A DNA stretch of 64,000 nucleotides, from the NCBI GenBank assembly GCA_023634235.1, contig JAMKCF010000001.1, positions 32,121,772 through 32,185,771 on the forward strand, given 5' to 3'. Origin of the DNA: Pisaster brevispinus. Lineage: Eukaryota; Echinodermata; Asteroidea; Forcipulatida; Asteriidae. This document shows positions 18,392 to 29,327 of this stretch, one piece after another. The notes beneath the pieces were generated by a model, which saw only the letters and a list, made by a program, of their open reading frames with translations, was not told the origin of the DNA and made no database searches. Position numbers and translations under genes: made by a program. Numbering within the stretch: position 1 is the stretch's first letter; every line of letters begins with the position of its first letter.

Positions 18392-21300
18392 GGGGGGGGC
18401 CCAAAAAAAACCCGGAATTTTTTATTTTTTTTTTGAGGGCAAAAAAAAACGGAATTCCGGTTAAAAACGGAGAAATCACATCCCTGTACTGTGCAATGCG
18501 GGGCATTCTAAATGGTTTCTTTAGGATTTTTGTGAATTGGATCTGAATCTCCCCCCCCCCCCCCCAAATAAAAAAATTAAAATGTACCTTCTTTTTCTTT
18601 TCTCCGTTTGACCACAATTCGCGCGTATCAGCACAGGATACGAGCGTTTGGCGCATCGGCACACAGTACGCATGTATCGGCACGTGATTCACACGTGCAT
18701 CGGCACGGGTGTTAATTGATCAACACTTGGGGAGTTTCGCGGTCAACGGCGATACACCAATCCAAACTCCACCCTTACCTCGCATAAATCCATATCAGCT
18801 ATACTAAGCCCCGCCTTCTCCAGCGCTCGTCGGACTGCTGGCACCGGACCGATACCCATGATGCTGGGGTCACAACCCGAGACGTGGTAGCTGACGAGCC
18901 GAGCTAGAGGGGTCAGGCTGTGTTTCGCAACGGCTTCCTCACTAGCTAGAATTACGACACCTGCGCCATCACATATACCCTGTAGAAAGAAAGATGAATA
19001 AGTTTAACCAGAGCGGGAACTTGAACCTGCGACCCTCAAGATTAATGTGCCAGCGCTCCATCAACTGAGTTGGCTAGCCCTAAATGTTGGTGGTCACCCT
19101 ATTATTTCTGTCACCTGTTCGGGGACCAGTCAGAAGCCATTTAACCTGTAACTGCTGTATAGCCAGGGATAACACCCAAGTTTACGATACAAGTTACACC
19201 TGAGCTATCTAGCCCTAGTAAAGCTCAGATAGCCCAGGCGGTAAAGCACCGGAACGTTGATTCAAAGGTTCCAGGTTCAAGTCCTGAGAGAGAAGCAGAC
19301 AGCACACAAATAAAACAAGGGATGTACAAATGATCCGCAGACAACTCGATCACTGTAGCTCGCAAGCCTGAGGAAACCTGCTAACAAAGGGTGCTTGATA
19401 TGTGAACTGGGGTTAATCCCTACTCTTCAACGATGACTGTCATGGGACTATACCCCCAACTGAAAGCCTACCACCTGGCCCAGCAGCACCATGGGGTCAA
19501 TGGACAACACTCAACCGCCTCAGAACGAGAACTGGACGATCAAAAGATGCTCTGGTCAGATGGGGCTCCAAGACTGGCCCAACCACCTGTGAATGTGGAG
19601 AAGCAGACCATACTATGGAGCACTGCCTTGTCCTGACCTCTACTACCCAACCCTTGCAGCTCAAAAGACCTTGCAGTGTTCAATAAAAACGCGAAGGACT
19701 GTGTAAAGAAATGGGAAACTGCCATATAACCATCACGCTTCAGTGATACGAAAAGAAGAAGAGCGTGCACTACCAATCCTAGTAAACAGGGCCCAATTTC
19801 ATAGAGCTGCTTAAGCAGAAAATTTTGCTTAACAATTTTCTGCTAAGCAGAAATGAGCAGGATACCAGTCATAAATTGTACTTAAGGTATGCTGGTTTGG
19901 CTGGTAACCTTATCCTGGTAGGCATAATTTTGTTGTGCTTAGCTACTTTTTGTGCTTAAGCAGCTCTATGAAATTGGGCCCAGGACATACAGCTTAATGT
20001 CCCATCCGGAGGACAAAGGGTAAAGCATCTTGCTCAAGGACTGGGATTCGAGCCCAAGCTCTGCCGATCAGAAACACCACAGCTGGAGTCAAGTACTCTT
20101 TTTAGAGTGCCTCCGCGCAACAGCAAGCATTTAAACTTGTGTAGCCCAAAACCCATCAAAATCGCCCGTTTACCACATAAAAAAACACATTTTGGGCTCT
20201 TTTTTTCCACAAGGGAGGCCGGATTGGCCTAAAAATTGTGTACAGCCTGAAGGCTTCCACCTTATCATGATCTACATGGTCCTTTTATGAACATGCTCTT
20301 AACACGTTGACTGTCAGTTATATTTCATAGGGTGTTCCCATTTGCCAAGTGTGGTGCGCATGCGCACATACCAAATAGGTACTTTTTTGGTGTCTACAGG
20401 TTGTAATACGTTCATTTCTAACCCTAACCCCTCACCACTGCCAGAAGCGTATTTGTTGCGTTCTCAGTGATGCCAGTCTATTCAATTAACAATACAAAAA
20501 CCTTTCATTCTCTACGAGTATACTCGTAGTGGCAGAATCCGTTACACCTGTTACTACGAATATACTCGTAGGCGGCAGTCAACGTGTTAACAGCTCTCAA
20601 CAACCAACCGACAAATCAGTCACATTTACCAAAAAAAAGACAATCAACTCACTGAGGCATTTCCGGCCGACACCAGTCCGTTCTTCTGAAACACTGGAGG
20701 CAGTTTTGCCAAACTCTCCAGAGTGGTTTCTCGGGGATGCTCATCTGTATCCATCACCTGAACGCCCTTCTTGGACTTCATCTCAATAGGAGCCATCTCC
20801 TCTTTGAACCGTCCTTCGTCATTGGCTGCAAAAAAAAGGATCGTGACTACAAGTCAATAAAAACAATAAATATAATAGTTTGGGAGGTTAATCATGGCGT
20901 GTCGTGGCCGAGCAAATAAGAGCACCGGACTCAAGCTCTGGTGTTTCCGACTCAGCAGAGTGTAGGCTCGAGTCCCGGTCGCGGGACTTAAGCAAGACAC
21001 TTAACCATTATTGCTTCGTCCTTCGGATGAGACGAAAAGCCGTTGGCCTCGTGTGTTGAAAAGAAAAGAGAAGGGTTCCGCCCCGGTGTCCCTGGTTTGA
21101 TTGGCAGCATATTGCGCCACAGCACCTTGTAAACCATTACATGGTGCTATGTAAAGGAGTAGGTCTCATACTTCAAACGAAGCCCCACATACCTTGCAGG
21201 AAAATACTGTATGTTGAAGTGCCTTGAGTGTCACTGAGTGACGGATATGAGCGCTATATAAGAAGCCGTTATTATTATTATTATTATTTTGTATCATTAT

Positions 21301-24300
21301 TATTAGTAGTAGTAGTGGTATTATTCATCCTCAGGGTTGGGATCAAGGATACAACCTCTTTCCCACCACAGACGGCCAGCCTCTACCTTTTTGTACAGAT
21401 ATTTGTTATGGTAAATGTGCCACCAGTGTGTCCGACCTGGTTTCTACACCGAAGTAGTTCCAGTAATTTCATCGCTAGGAATTGCTGCATTGTTTACCTT
21501 TCTTCCAGCGTTGCTGCGACAGAAGTGAAAACTTATCACAATCTTCCCTGGTCACGCCGTATTTTGCACCGAGTTTCTCTGCGGTCATTCCCATGGGGGT
21601 TTTGATGTGGTAGTCTGTAAGTGTTGCCCACAATGAGTCTTCAAGCTGTAGACAACAAAAGCAAGACAGTGTTAATGTAGAGACACGGGAAGGAGGCCGG
21701 TCCTCTATTTAAAAAGGACGAGCACTCACCAGGCTACAAAACACAATACACAATGCACAGCACAGTCATTATTATAAAGGGCGAAAGGTCAACACTCAAC
21801 CTCTTCCCCAGGGTGTGTCGAGCAGTACGAGGTTGACTGCTCTCTCACCCTGGTATTGGAACATTTGCATATCCAAAAATTTTGGATACGTATGCAAATT
21901 AGAATAGTCTGGCTGCATATCGAAAGTCACATCTTCGCCATAGTCTTGTGGTCCGGTACCAGATTTAGCAGCTTGTATGTATTGGAAACATGTACATGTG
22001 CTAATGTAATGTTGTTGTCCAATCAGGGTCCAAGTGAGGAGTTTCCATCCCAGGGTTTACTATTTACAAACATGGTTGGAAATAAAGTAAACCATGGGGA
22101 CAAGGATGGTCAACACTAGGCTGGCCACACACAAGTTTACAATGATTAAATCAGCCGTAAAAATTACAATATTTCTCTCATAAAAAGATGATTAAATACA
22201 AAACAATACTTACAGATATAGCTCTATAACACTTTCCCTCCCCAATGAATAGTGTTTGGAGCACGGCCAGAGCCATGCTCCCTACAAAATAGAGAAAAAT
22301 GCCTACAGAAAATAAAATGTGCTCTCTCTTGCTCAAAGCTAAAATGGAAAAGAGAGTGAACATAAAGGTTGCGACCCCAAACTTAACTTTTTATGCGAAA
22401 GTATGCTAATGACAAAGTTGATCAGACACTTCAAAACTGAGGGCGCACTTGGGTTCTCTACATTAACCTTGGCATATGACGCCAAACCAGAGCTGTGCAT
22501 TGAGAGTTGCGGCAACTTGCGGTTAGAGGCCATTTTCAGCCCCAAAACACATGTGCGCACACAGGGTGCCAGACTAGACTACATACTGGCTTGTGCTACA
22601 TTTGAACCATAGATGGCGCCTCGCGACCACGTGACTAACGAAAAACTAATCCCTCTTTGTTGCAACTCTCCAATACACAGCTCTGCAGTGCAGTGCTCAA
22701 GGACACAAGCGTCGTGACCGGGATTCGAACCCACACTCTGATGGTTCAACCATCAGAACCAGGGTCTGGCCTGTACATGGAATGAGGATGTGTGTCTTGG
22801 GTACCAGACAAAGATGGCTACCTACCTTGAGGTCAACTCCCAGTTTAGTCCCAAAGCGAGTGCCTCGGACGGTGTAAGGAGCCATGCTAAGGCTGGAGTG
22901 AAAATGGTATGGCCCATTTCCACTGATGAGTTTTCACCCTTTCAATTAATACACGTGTAATGGGTACTAGACAAAGATGGCTACCCTACCTTGAGGTCAA
23001 CTCCCAGTTTAGTGCCAAAGCGAGTGCCTCGGACGGTGTAAGGAGCCATGCTCATGTTCTCTGTGCCTCCAGTTAGAACTACCTCTGCATCTCCAGTTAA
23101 AATATCCTGAAATTGAACGAAAAATTTAAAAACTAGGAGCAAGTTCGGGTGTTTACCTTTTAGTTAATATTGCCATTAAATCACGCATGCGTGGTCTGTG
23201 GTTCACTCGAACGCATTTAGTCCACTGATTCGTCAAATATGGCAACTCATATATTGCCTCGTCAAGCATTTACTTGCAAAATACAGTGCAATGATAATTA
23301 TTATCTTAATATTTGACATATCTTTTTGGCAAAAACCTACCATTTATCGTTAAACCAACTTTTTGTGTTATTGCAAAAGTTGACAAAACGTTCTCCGCCA
23401 CGAAAACCAAACCGCCATCTTGACAAAGTGACGTAACTTTGTTAGTTGACTAGAGAAACAGTGCTCCAGAGCTATGTTGGTCCAGTTGGACTAGCTAGTT
23501 CAACCATGCAGCGTTTGAGTGACATCTAGATCGACTATGGTTAAATTCTAGTCGACTCTAGTCAGCCACCCGAACTTGCTCAGTGCTGTCGTTAATGTCC
23601 TAGTCTTGACACTTGTGTCCTTAAAAGTATTACATAGGATTGGTGAAGATAAAAAGTACCATTCATTCATTTTAGCCTGAAAGCTTACTGATAAAGAAGT
23701 TCATACTGGAACAAACTTTTTCAGTGAAGTAGTTCCTTAAAATGAGGTCATTTTCGACAAAACTGTATCTGAAAATTAAACAAAACAAACAGCTTTTTTC
23801 AGTTGTAATTACATGCTGAAATTGTGCATGGTTTTCTCACTATTTTCTTCCTGGTTTTAGCCCAAATTCTCACAGGTTTTTAAGTCATCTAAATGATGGG
23901 TTCATCACACAAAACATGAACACTGTCTGCGACTATTTTGTCAGCTCTGCTAATCCTGCATAAAAAAAAGCAAGACAATCAGAAATTACTGCTGCGTCCT
24001 TCGGAGAGGGCATACAGCCATCGGTTCCAAGTGTTGTGCAAGGGAAAAGAAGGACTTTGCCCAGTGTTTCTGGCACAGTCTGGCGGCAATATGTCCCACC
24101 TCACCTCGCATCTCATGATCTCTTTCAAGGTGCTGTATTATGGTTGCTTCGTCTCAATAAAAAATAAAAAAAATCTTAAAAGGCAGGGTATACTTTTGGT
24201 AATTGCCAAAGACCAGGGGTAGATTTCACAAAGAGTTATTAGACTAGTCTTATCTTGAGTTAGAACGAGTTACTCGTCCTAACTTAGGACTAGCCTTAAG

Positions 24301-27300
24301 TTTTTTAATAACTCCTAGGACTAGTCCTAAGTTAGGACTATCTTTGTGAAATCGAACCCAGTGTCCTCACTTGGTGTACCCCAGAATAAAATATTAACTA
24401 ACCTGCAAAATTAGGGCTCAATTGGTCATCGAAGTTGCAAGAAAAAAAAATGACAGAAAAAAACACCCTCGTTGCATGGACGTCTGTGCTTTCAGATGCT
24501 TGAGAAAGGCTTCATGCCTGAAACCTTTCTCAGATTCAAATTTCTTGGTGTAATGTTACCTCTTTCTCTAAAGCTAAATTACTTCGGGTACAAAGGGTAT
24601 GGTTTCTAACAGTGTTTTATAATATCAAGTAATAAACCACAAGGGAAACTGAGTGGGTAAAATAATTTGGGTTTGAACAAAGAAAAATTTACTGGAGCAG
24701 GACTTGAACCAACGACCTCTGGATTAACGTACCGGCGCTCTACCAACTGAGCTATCCAGCCCTATGTTGGCGGTCTCCCTACAAGTCAATATCTTTGTTC
24801 GTTTTATAATATCAACAGCTCTCCAGTGCTCTTTACCAAGTAAGTTTTTATGGTCATTAATTTTCGGAAAATTTCCAAAAGCAAACCCTCCCTTTAACAG
24901 TCTCCACCAGATTGGGTGCAAGGAGGTTCAAAATGTACGCTAATATTTGTCATCGATTAAATTGTTCTCGGTAAATTACTTGTTATATAACACCCAAGCA
25001 GATCCTTGCCATTTGATTGAAGGATTGTCCGTCACGTGATTGCAAATAAAAGTACTATTGCACGCTACGTCACTCACCGTGCGTTTTTCGTTCCATTCAC
25101 CGTGCATTTTTCGTTCCATCCGAAAAGTACTATTGCACGGTGCCTAAAACATCACTGCGTGCGCGTGTCTTTGGTAATGCAGCAGTGTTACTGATCTACT
25201 TGGATGTTATATAAAACAAATAATGAATGTTTTTCATTCGTGCAACAGTGCGAATATTTGCATTCGTTGAATAATGGAATGTTCCATTCAACTCGGCTCC
25301 GCCTCGTTGAACAGAACATTCCATCTTTCAACTCATGAAAATATTCGCACCATTGCACTCATAAACATTCATTATTTGTATAATATTTTAGGTTTACCTG
25401 AGCACCACTGACTATGGACTGGAACCCTGACCCACATAGGCGATTAACAGTCAAAGCAGGTTTATCCTCTGAAACGCCAGATCGAAGAGCCACATGCCTG
25501 GCAACGTATGCAGCATCCGGGGACGTCTGTTGATATAAAACAATTGAGCGAAAAAGACAATTTAACATCTATGTTCCAGGGCTCGAATTTGACACTGGAC
25601 CGCAGGCCCGAGGCAAGTGATTTTAGTGTCGGGCCAGTAAACTTATGACCGTACAAGTCCGGCGGTCTTGTGTTTTTGAATAATAACACGTCACTGTATT
25701 TTTTTAACTAAACTGGTCAATTGAGTACTGAAGTATTACCCACAAGAAAAACTTGATAAATCTTCTCTTAGTGCTTGGTACAAAAACAGCTCAAATGTGA
25801 AACTGTGTAGAGTGTTCTTCTCATTTTGATTCCGGTCTTGTAACAAATTTTCTGGTTCAGTAAAAGTTTTGAGCTACAAGCCCAACAGTCTTGTGGATTT
25901 TTCCCCCAAATTCCAGCCCTGTGTTCATAACGTTATTTTTCTAGCAAACAGCCTGCACGAATCGTTTGTCAGATTTCTGAGGGTTGGTGTCAGTTTGCGA
26001 ATGCTGCGGCCAGAGATGCGGTTGGTATATTTTTTTTCGGCCAGTTTCTCAACAAGCAGACTCTGTATTCAGCTGAAACTTTCAGTGACTTTTATTGTAC
26101 CTTTATCGATGGTGTTAGCCAGAGGGGTGTCTGGGTGTCTTTTGGACACCCTGTTTTAAATTTGGACACCCTCTTTTATCTGTCATTTACAAGTAAATGT
26201 AAGTGACAATTTTGGACACCCAGTTTTTGGGGGTTTTTTTTCCAGTAAATTTGGACACCCTTTTTACCAAATCTTGGCTAAAACCTTGTTTTTATCTATT
26301 GATAATTTAGCCTATAAATCTGCATTGTGTTGACGAAACCAATCTACGGCCCAGAACTAGTCATCACTCTCAATATAATAACGATGGCGCCCTTTGTGCG
26401 TGTACAGTAACTTGGTTAGAGTTGATACTTCCATTTACATTCATACGCATCAGAAGGACAGTCCCCCTTTCTCAGGTGAGGTTTGCGGTGACGCCATGTG
26501 TTAAATCTCTTTCGAGGAGCATAAAATCTCGTTTGCGATGTGTGAAATCTCTTTTTTAAAACTCACCCGATTGTACTCCCACCTTTATCAGGTGAGGTTT
26601 TATCATAATAATAATGGCTTCTTATATAGCGCTCATACCCCGTCACTCAGTGACACTCAAGGCGCTTCAACATATAAAAGTATTTTCCTGCAAGGTATTT
26701 TGGGGCTACACTTGAAGTATGAGACCTACTCCTTTACATAGCACCATGTAATGGTTTACAAGGTGCTGTGGTGCAATATGCAGCCATTCAACCCAGGAAC
26801 ACTGGGGCGGACCCCTTCTCGTTTCGATATAAGTACACTGGGTTCTTTTACGTGCGTTACACAACACATGGGACCAACGGCTTTACGTCCCATCCGAAGG
26901 ACGAAGCAATCTTGGTTAAGTGTCTTGCATAAGGACACAAGTGTCACGACAGGAACTCGAACCCACACCCTGCCGATCAGAAACACCAGAGCCTGAGTCC
27001 GGTGCTCTTATCCGCTCGGCCACGACACGTCACGAGGTTTGCGGTGACAAAATGTGTAAAACCTCTTTTAGGTAGCGTGAAATCTCTTTGGAAGACTCAC
27101 CTAGTTGCACTCCCACCGTGCAAAGTTTGGAATCCTACTAGTTCCCCTCTAATTAGACACAAACAAAATTGTCAACATACCTGAGCAACATTTCCAACGA
27201 ATGTGCTGTCGACAATCTCCGGATTAATATTACCAGCAGCGAGGGCAGCTTTTGCTGCGACTTCACACAGATCCGTCTGCGTTAGGTCTTTAAGCTTTCC

Positions 27301-29055
27301 CCCAAATGCTCCGAAGGGAGTTCGCTTAGCAGCAACAACGAATATACCTAGAGGGAATAATTCGGACATTTAATACTTTATTTAACCACAATGCATCAGC
27401 AGGAAACCGAAGACGTGACCAGATGACTTACTGCTGTACTGAGTGTACTAAAATGTGGGATGATTTCTCTAAATGTGAACTTAAAAATCATCACTTTGAA
27501 TCACTGAAAATTATTGTGAACATACAATTAAACGCTTGATGTTGCATCTTTGACATATAGAAGCCAGTAGACAGTTTTCAAGCTAATTTGTTGGATCTTT
27601 TTGTAATTTTGGGGCATTTTTGAGTGGCTGGTGTTTGGAAAATCATAGTGAATTGCAGATCTACAATGGTTCCCTGGGGAGCTAGAGTAGGACCGCAGAT
27701 GTCTCAATTTCGACAAAACTAGTACAGCGCCCCAGTTACTGGGTCTACCCGCCATACATGTACACATGTACTACAAACAGTATCTCATTTGAGTAAATAG
27801 ATACTATTTTATTTCAGTTTGGGTTTGATCCCGTGGCTGTCGCTTCCCAGGTTGTATCGTAAACTTGGGTGTGATACCTGGCTACACAGCAGCTTACAGT
27901 TGAAACTGGCACCCCGAACAAAGATATTGACTATTATAGAGAGACCGCCAACATAGGGCTGGATAGCTCAGTTGGTAGAGCGCCGGTACGTTAATCCGGA
28001 GGTCGTTGGTTCAAGTCCCGCTCCAGTTAATTTTTCTTTGTTCAAACCCAAATTAAATAAAAATTGACCTAGTCAGTTTCCCTTGTGGTTTATTACTTGA
28101 TACTATTCTATTTCATAATGAATTAAAAAGTGGTGTTCGGATCTGAACATTTTTCCATTAGCGATTAGGGGGGCCTATAGTGACTGTACACTACTCACCA
28201 TCCTCAACACTAGCTACCCAACCCAGTACTAGTACTAGTACTACCATGACTATTACTACTACTACTAGTTAGAATTTTTACTTACAAAAAGTAAGGCCTA
28301 TTGGCCTAGTTTGTAGTAACTAACTAAGACTTATCACACTTAAGCCCTTATAAATTATACAATACAAACTAGGCGCTTTAACAAATGTTTATTATAATTA
28401 ATTATATTAATAAAGGAAATATGTGAGCTTTGTTTGTGCAACTGCAAGTTGTGTGATTTCTCTTTATAATTAAATTTGCTTTGTGCTACACTGGCAGACT
28501 GGTATGATAATTAATCTTGCTTAGCAGAAGTACGGTAGTGTAGTGAGCGGTGAGTGCATGTAGTCATCAGGAGTCAATTTATTTAGTATAGTAAAAGTAA
28601 AACATGTTAAATGTTGCAAATGCACAGTTTCTCAACCTACATTTTTATTTACAAATAAATTTGCCATGTCGTGTGCTTAGCACGGAAATGAGAATTAAAC
28701 TTGCTTAGCAGAAGTACGTTAGTGTACAGTCATCAGGAATCAAGAGCAACGTTGCAATTACACAGTTTCTCGGCCTAGTATTCTAAGTTAGAAATAAGCG
28801 CCGCAAAATATATCGCAACTGGTCACAGTCATTATTATAACACGGCGGTCGGCGGCTAATTTTGCCACATTGTATTGTTGATTTGTTTTTGTCATCAATG
28901 AAACTTCCATCCTAAAAAAAGTTTCGTTAAAAATACTGCTGATTATCAAATTATCAGAGAAACTAAGTTAGAATTTAATACACTGCACCAACTTAAAATA
29001 TGAAATCTACAACTGAGCGGATCATTTCTTTCTTCTTACCTCTGGTCATCGCCAT
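15588..29055 (-). CDS. ACAA2: 3-ketoacyl-CoA thiolase, mitochondrial (acetyl-CoA acyltransferase 2)
   Basis: The thiolase cleaves 3-ketoacyl-CoA with CoA, the last step of mitochondrial beta-oxidation. Nine exons join in phase to 396 aa, against 397 in human: 29040-29055, 27181-27347, 25398-25526, 22990-23106, 21498-21645, 20653-20825, 18779-18979, 17547-17701 and 15588-15672. All introns are GT-AG; exon 8 has a weak-looking acceptor (GCCAAG). Catalytic residues are present: Cys92 in [10 protein letters not shown], His351 in [10 protein letters not shown] and Cys381 in SACIGGGQG. The short start [18 protein letters not shown] matches the family, whose N-terminus is an uncleaved mitochondrial signal. 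Introns hold SINEs, MITEs, a retrotransposon tail and a truncated duplicate of exon 4. Upstream sequence (29060-30260) has a hairpin element and GGTCA inverted repeats. The identification is very secure. Confidence 0.96.
15985..16229. mobile_element. Inverted second copy of the 15114-15499 element
   Basis: On the minus strand it repeats ATGGCTCTGCTTAC, AAGCAAAGAATC and TTCCATGCTAACCCATGAAA in the order seen at 15120-15210. The two copies are about 0.5 kb apart in opposite orientation in ACAA2 intron 8. Confidence 0.7.
16550..16630. repeat. 24-bp tandem repeat
   Basis: The unit ATACATACCAAAAATTACAT with ATCAAA is repeated three times and partly a fourth time, in ACAA2 intron 8. A poly(G) run follows at about 16772. 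Confidence 0.85.
17035..17112 (-). repeat. tRNA-derived SINE head (minus)
   Basis: Carries gggactcgaacctacactct, ctgatcagaaacaccagagc and the ctcaaccactc box A region, equal in layout to the SINE head at 20897-20980. Only the tRNA-related part is present. Confidence 0.65.
17232..17473. mobile_element. Long palindromic MITE, GGGCCCAATTTCATAGAGCT family
   Basis: The ends GGGCCCAtTTTCATAGAGCT and AGCTCTATGAAATTGGGCCC are inverted, and the arms continue for about 90 bp each (GCTAAGCACAAAAATTTGCT, ATTACCAACCAAATTTCCAT) around a loop near 17335-17375. It would fold into a long hairpin in the ACAA2 pre-mRNA, 74 nt after exon 8. A sibling is at 19789-19981, and a broken end at 16320-16390. Confidence 0.85.
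17801..18165. repeat. 188-bp tandem duplication in ACAA2 intron 7
   Basis: Two consecutive units start at 17801 and 17989 with GAAAGAAATGGCTACCAGTT. Each continues through AGCAGGGTTCTACC, GGGGCATTCTTGAACTAAAT and TTTGGCCTAAGCA. They differ at perhaps one base in ten. Confidence 0.9.
19005..19085 (-). repeat. tRNA-like repeat (minus), with a partial plus-strand relative at 19210-19290
   Basis: The segment reads tRNA-like on the minus strand (caactgagttggct region and gggaacttgaacctg). A plus-strand relative at 19210-19290 has agctcagatagcccagg and ggttcaagtcctg. Both are decayed tRNA-derived repeats, not tRNA genes. Confidence 0.5.
19430..19760 (+). mobile_element. 3' end of a non-LTR retrotransposon (decayed)
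   Basis: One frame reads [11 protein letters not shown] followed by [16 protein letters not shown], the Cys-x-Cys ... His ... His-Cys end typical of LINE polyproteins. It lies in ACAA2 intron 6, is interrupted by stops, and lacks the reverse transcriptase domain. The tail is A- and GAA-rich. Confidence 0.6.
19789..19981. mobile_element. MITE, GGGCCCAATTTCATAGAGCT family
   Basis: The exact ends GGGCCCAATTTCATAGAGCT and the inverted copy at 19962-19981 enclose about 150 bp with the GCTTAAGCA pattern. Same family as 17232-17473. Confidence 0.85.
19985..20095 (-). repeat. SINE head fragment (minus)
   Basis: The sequence tcccatccggaggac, gggattcgagccc and ctgccgatcagaaacacca follows the layout of the SINE at 26604-27029. 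Confidence 0.6.
20299..20590. mobile_element. TTAA-flanked element with TTAACACGTTGACTG ends
   Basis: TTAACACGTTGACTG at the left and CAGTCAACGTGTTAA at the right are exact inverted copies that include TTAA. Insertion at TTAA is a piggyBac trait, so this is probably a short non-autonomous piggyBac-like element. A second, internal inverted motif TACGAGTATACTCGTA is at about 20513-20528. Confidence 0.65.
20897..21291 (+). repeat. Full-length tRNA-derived SINE (plus)
   Basis: A tRNA-like head with GTCGTGGCCGAG box A and GGCTCGAGTCC box B is followed by a conserved body (GCACCTTGTAAACCATTACA, ATGGTGCTATGTAAAGGAGT) and a tail GCGCTATATAAGAAGCC with ATT repeats. About 395 bp. Other copies: 26604-27029, 57390-57712, 62781-63070 and partial ones. 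Confidence 0.85.
22688..22765 (-). repeat. SINE head fragment (minus)
   Basis: GTGCTCAAGGACACAAGCGT and CGGGATTCGAACCCACACTC match the head of the SINE family. It precedes the duplicated exon fragment at 22799. Confidence 0.65.
22799..22888 (-). pseudogene. Truncated duplicate of ACAA2 exon 4
   Basis: The segment repeats the last two-thirds of exon 4 (22990-23106) plus its donor and about 20 nt of intron. The coding sense is kept ([15 protein letters not shown]) with only a silent base change. It lacks the first third of the exon. The nearest upstream AG (ccttag) would put the exon out of frame and give an early stop, so inclusion would be harmful. Confidence 0.85.
23680..23960 (+). repeat. 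Second copy of the 12685-13030 repeat
   Basis: Shares AAGCTTACTGAT, CTGTATCTGAAA and CACTGTCTGCGACTATTTTG with the copy over the large gene's 3' end. It lies in ACAA2 intron 3. Confidence 0.65.
24215..24360. mobile_element. MITE of the GATTTCACAAAGAG family
   Basis: Ends GATTTCACAAAGAG and CTTTGTGAAATC are inverted. The interior has repeated TCCTAACTTAGGACTAG half-palindromes. Intron 3 of ACAA2. Confidence 0.75.
24625..24810 (-). repeat. tRNA-derived SINE copy (minus)
   Basis: Inverse of the unit at 27915-28105, including flanks on both sides: AACCACAAGGGAAACTGA, TTTGAACAAAGAAAAATT, tRNA-like head, then GGCGGTCTCCCTA and TATCTTTGTTCG. The shared flanks show that the repeat is longer than the tRNA-like part. 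Confidence 0.8.
24981..25214. mobile_element. MITE with TGTTATATAACA-type ends
   Basis: The left end ATATAACACCCAAGCAGATC and, inverted, the right end gatctacttggatgttatat match with few changes. The interior carries two CACCGTGC-TTTTTCGTTCCA units. It is joined directly to the next element, sharing ttatataa. Confidence 0.65.
25208..25385. mobile_element. Palindromic MITE beside the ACAA2 exon 3 donor
   Basis: Arms ACAAATAATGAATGTTT / AAACATTCATTATTTGTA, GCGAATATTT and GGAATGTTC pair around GGCTCCGCCTCG near 25300. On the minus strand the element begins about 12 nt after the donor of ACAA2 exon 3 (intron starts at 25397). Confidence 0.8.
26473..27125. repeat. Local tandem duplication split by a SINE insertion
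   Basis: A unit of about 115 bp (AGGTGAGGTTTGCGGTGAC ... TCACCCGATTGTACTCCCACC) is followed by a second unit whose GAGGTTT is interrupted by the SINE at 26604-27029 and resumes with GAGGTTTGCGGTGAC. Confidence 0.75.
26604..27029 (-). repeat. Full-length tRNA-derived SINE (minus)
   Basis: Reverse copy of the SINE at 20897: ATT-rich tail, GGCTTCTTATATAGCGCTCA, then the body, then GGAACTCGAACCCACACCC and CTCGGCCACGACA. GAGGTTT occurs on both sides and is a likely target-site duplication. Confidence 0.85.
27915..28105 (+). repeat. tRNA-derived SINE copy (plus)
   Basis: The head GGGCTGGATAGCTCAGTTGG is followed by TAGAGC, a 7-nt loop region, GGTTCAAGTCCCGCTCC and a TTTTTCTTTGTTCAAACCC tail. The T arm and acceptor stem do not pair fully, and it is shared with 24625-24810, so it is a repeat in ACAA2 intron 1 rather than a tRNA gene. 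Confidence 0.8.
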
Positions 29056-29327
29056 CTTGGTTCTCAAGTAGGTTGGTGGCGTTTCGCCATCTCACGAAAT
29101 GCGCGTCAAGATCAGGGTAACCAGACTGTTGGTATCCTTTTCCTTTACGTAATCGTCACGTGCAAATAATTACTGCGCGGCAAGAAGGTGGGGCGGGGGG
29201 TCCCTTACTAACCCCCTTCTAAGGTTCGACACGTCAAAGGAACTCCCAAAACACTGCGTGAAATGACGATGAAGTTAAACAAGCTGCGCTGGGACGAAAA
29301 CGGGGGCGTTGAAACAACAACGATTCG

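Noticed and set aside
20420..20436. Telomere-like CTAACCCTAACCCCT
   Set aside because: Only two imperfect units inside a TTAA element; chance.
22915..22950. Hammerhead-like CTGATGAG
   Set aside because: No matching CGAAA core follows at the right distance.
27957..28030. Possible tRNA gene with good box A and box B
   Set aside because: Acceptor and T stems do not pair, and the same unit with flanks is repeated at 24625-24810, so it is a tRNA-derived SINE.
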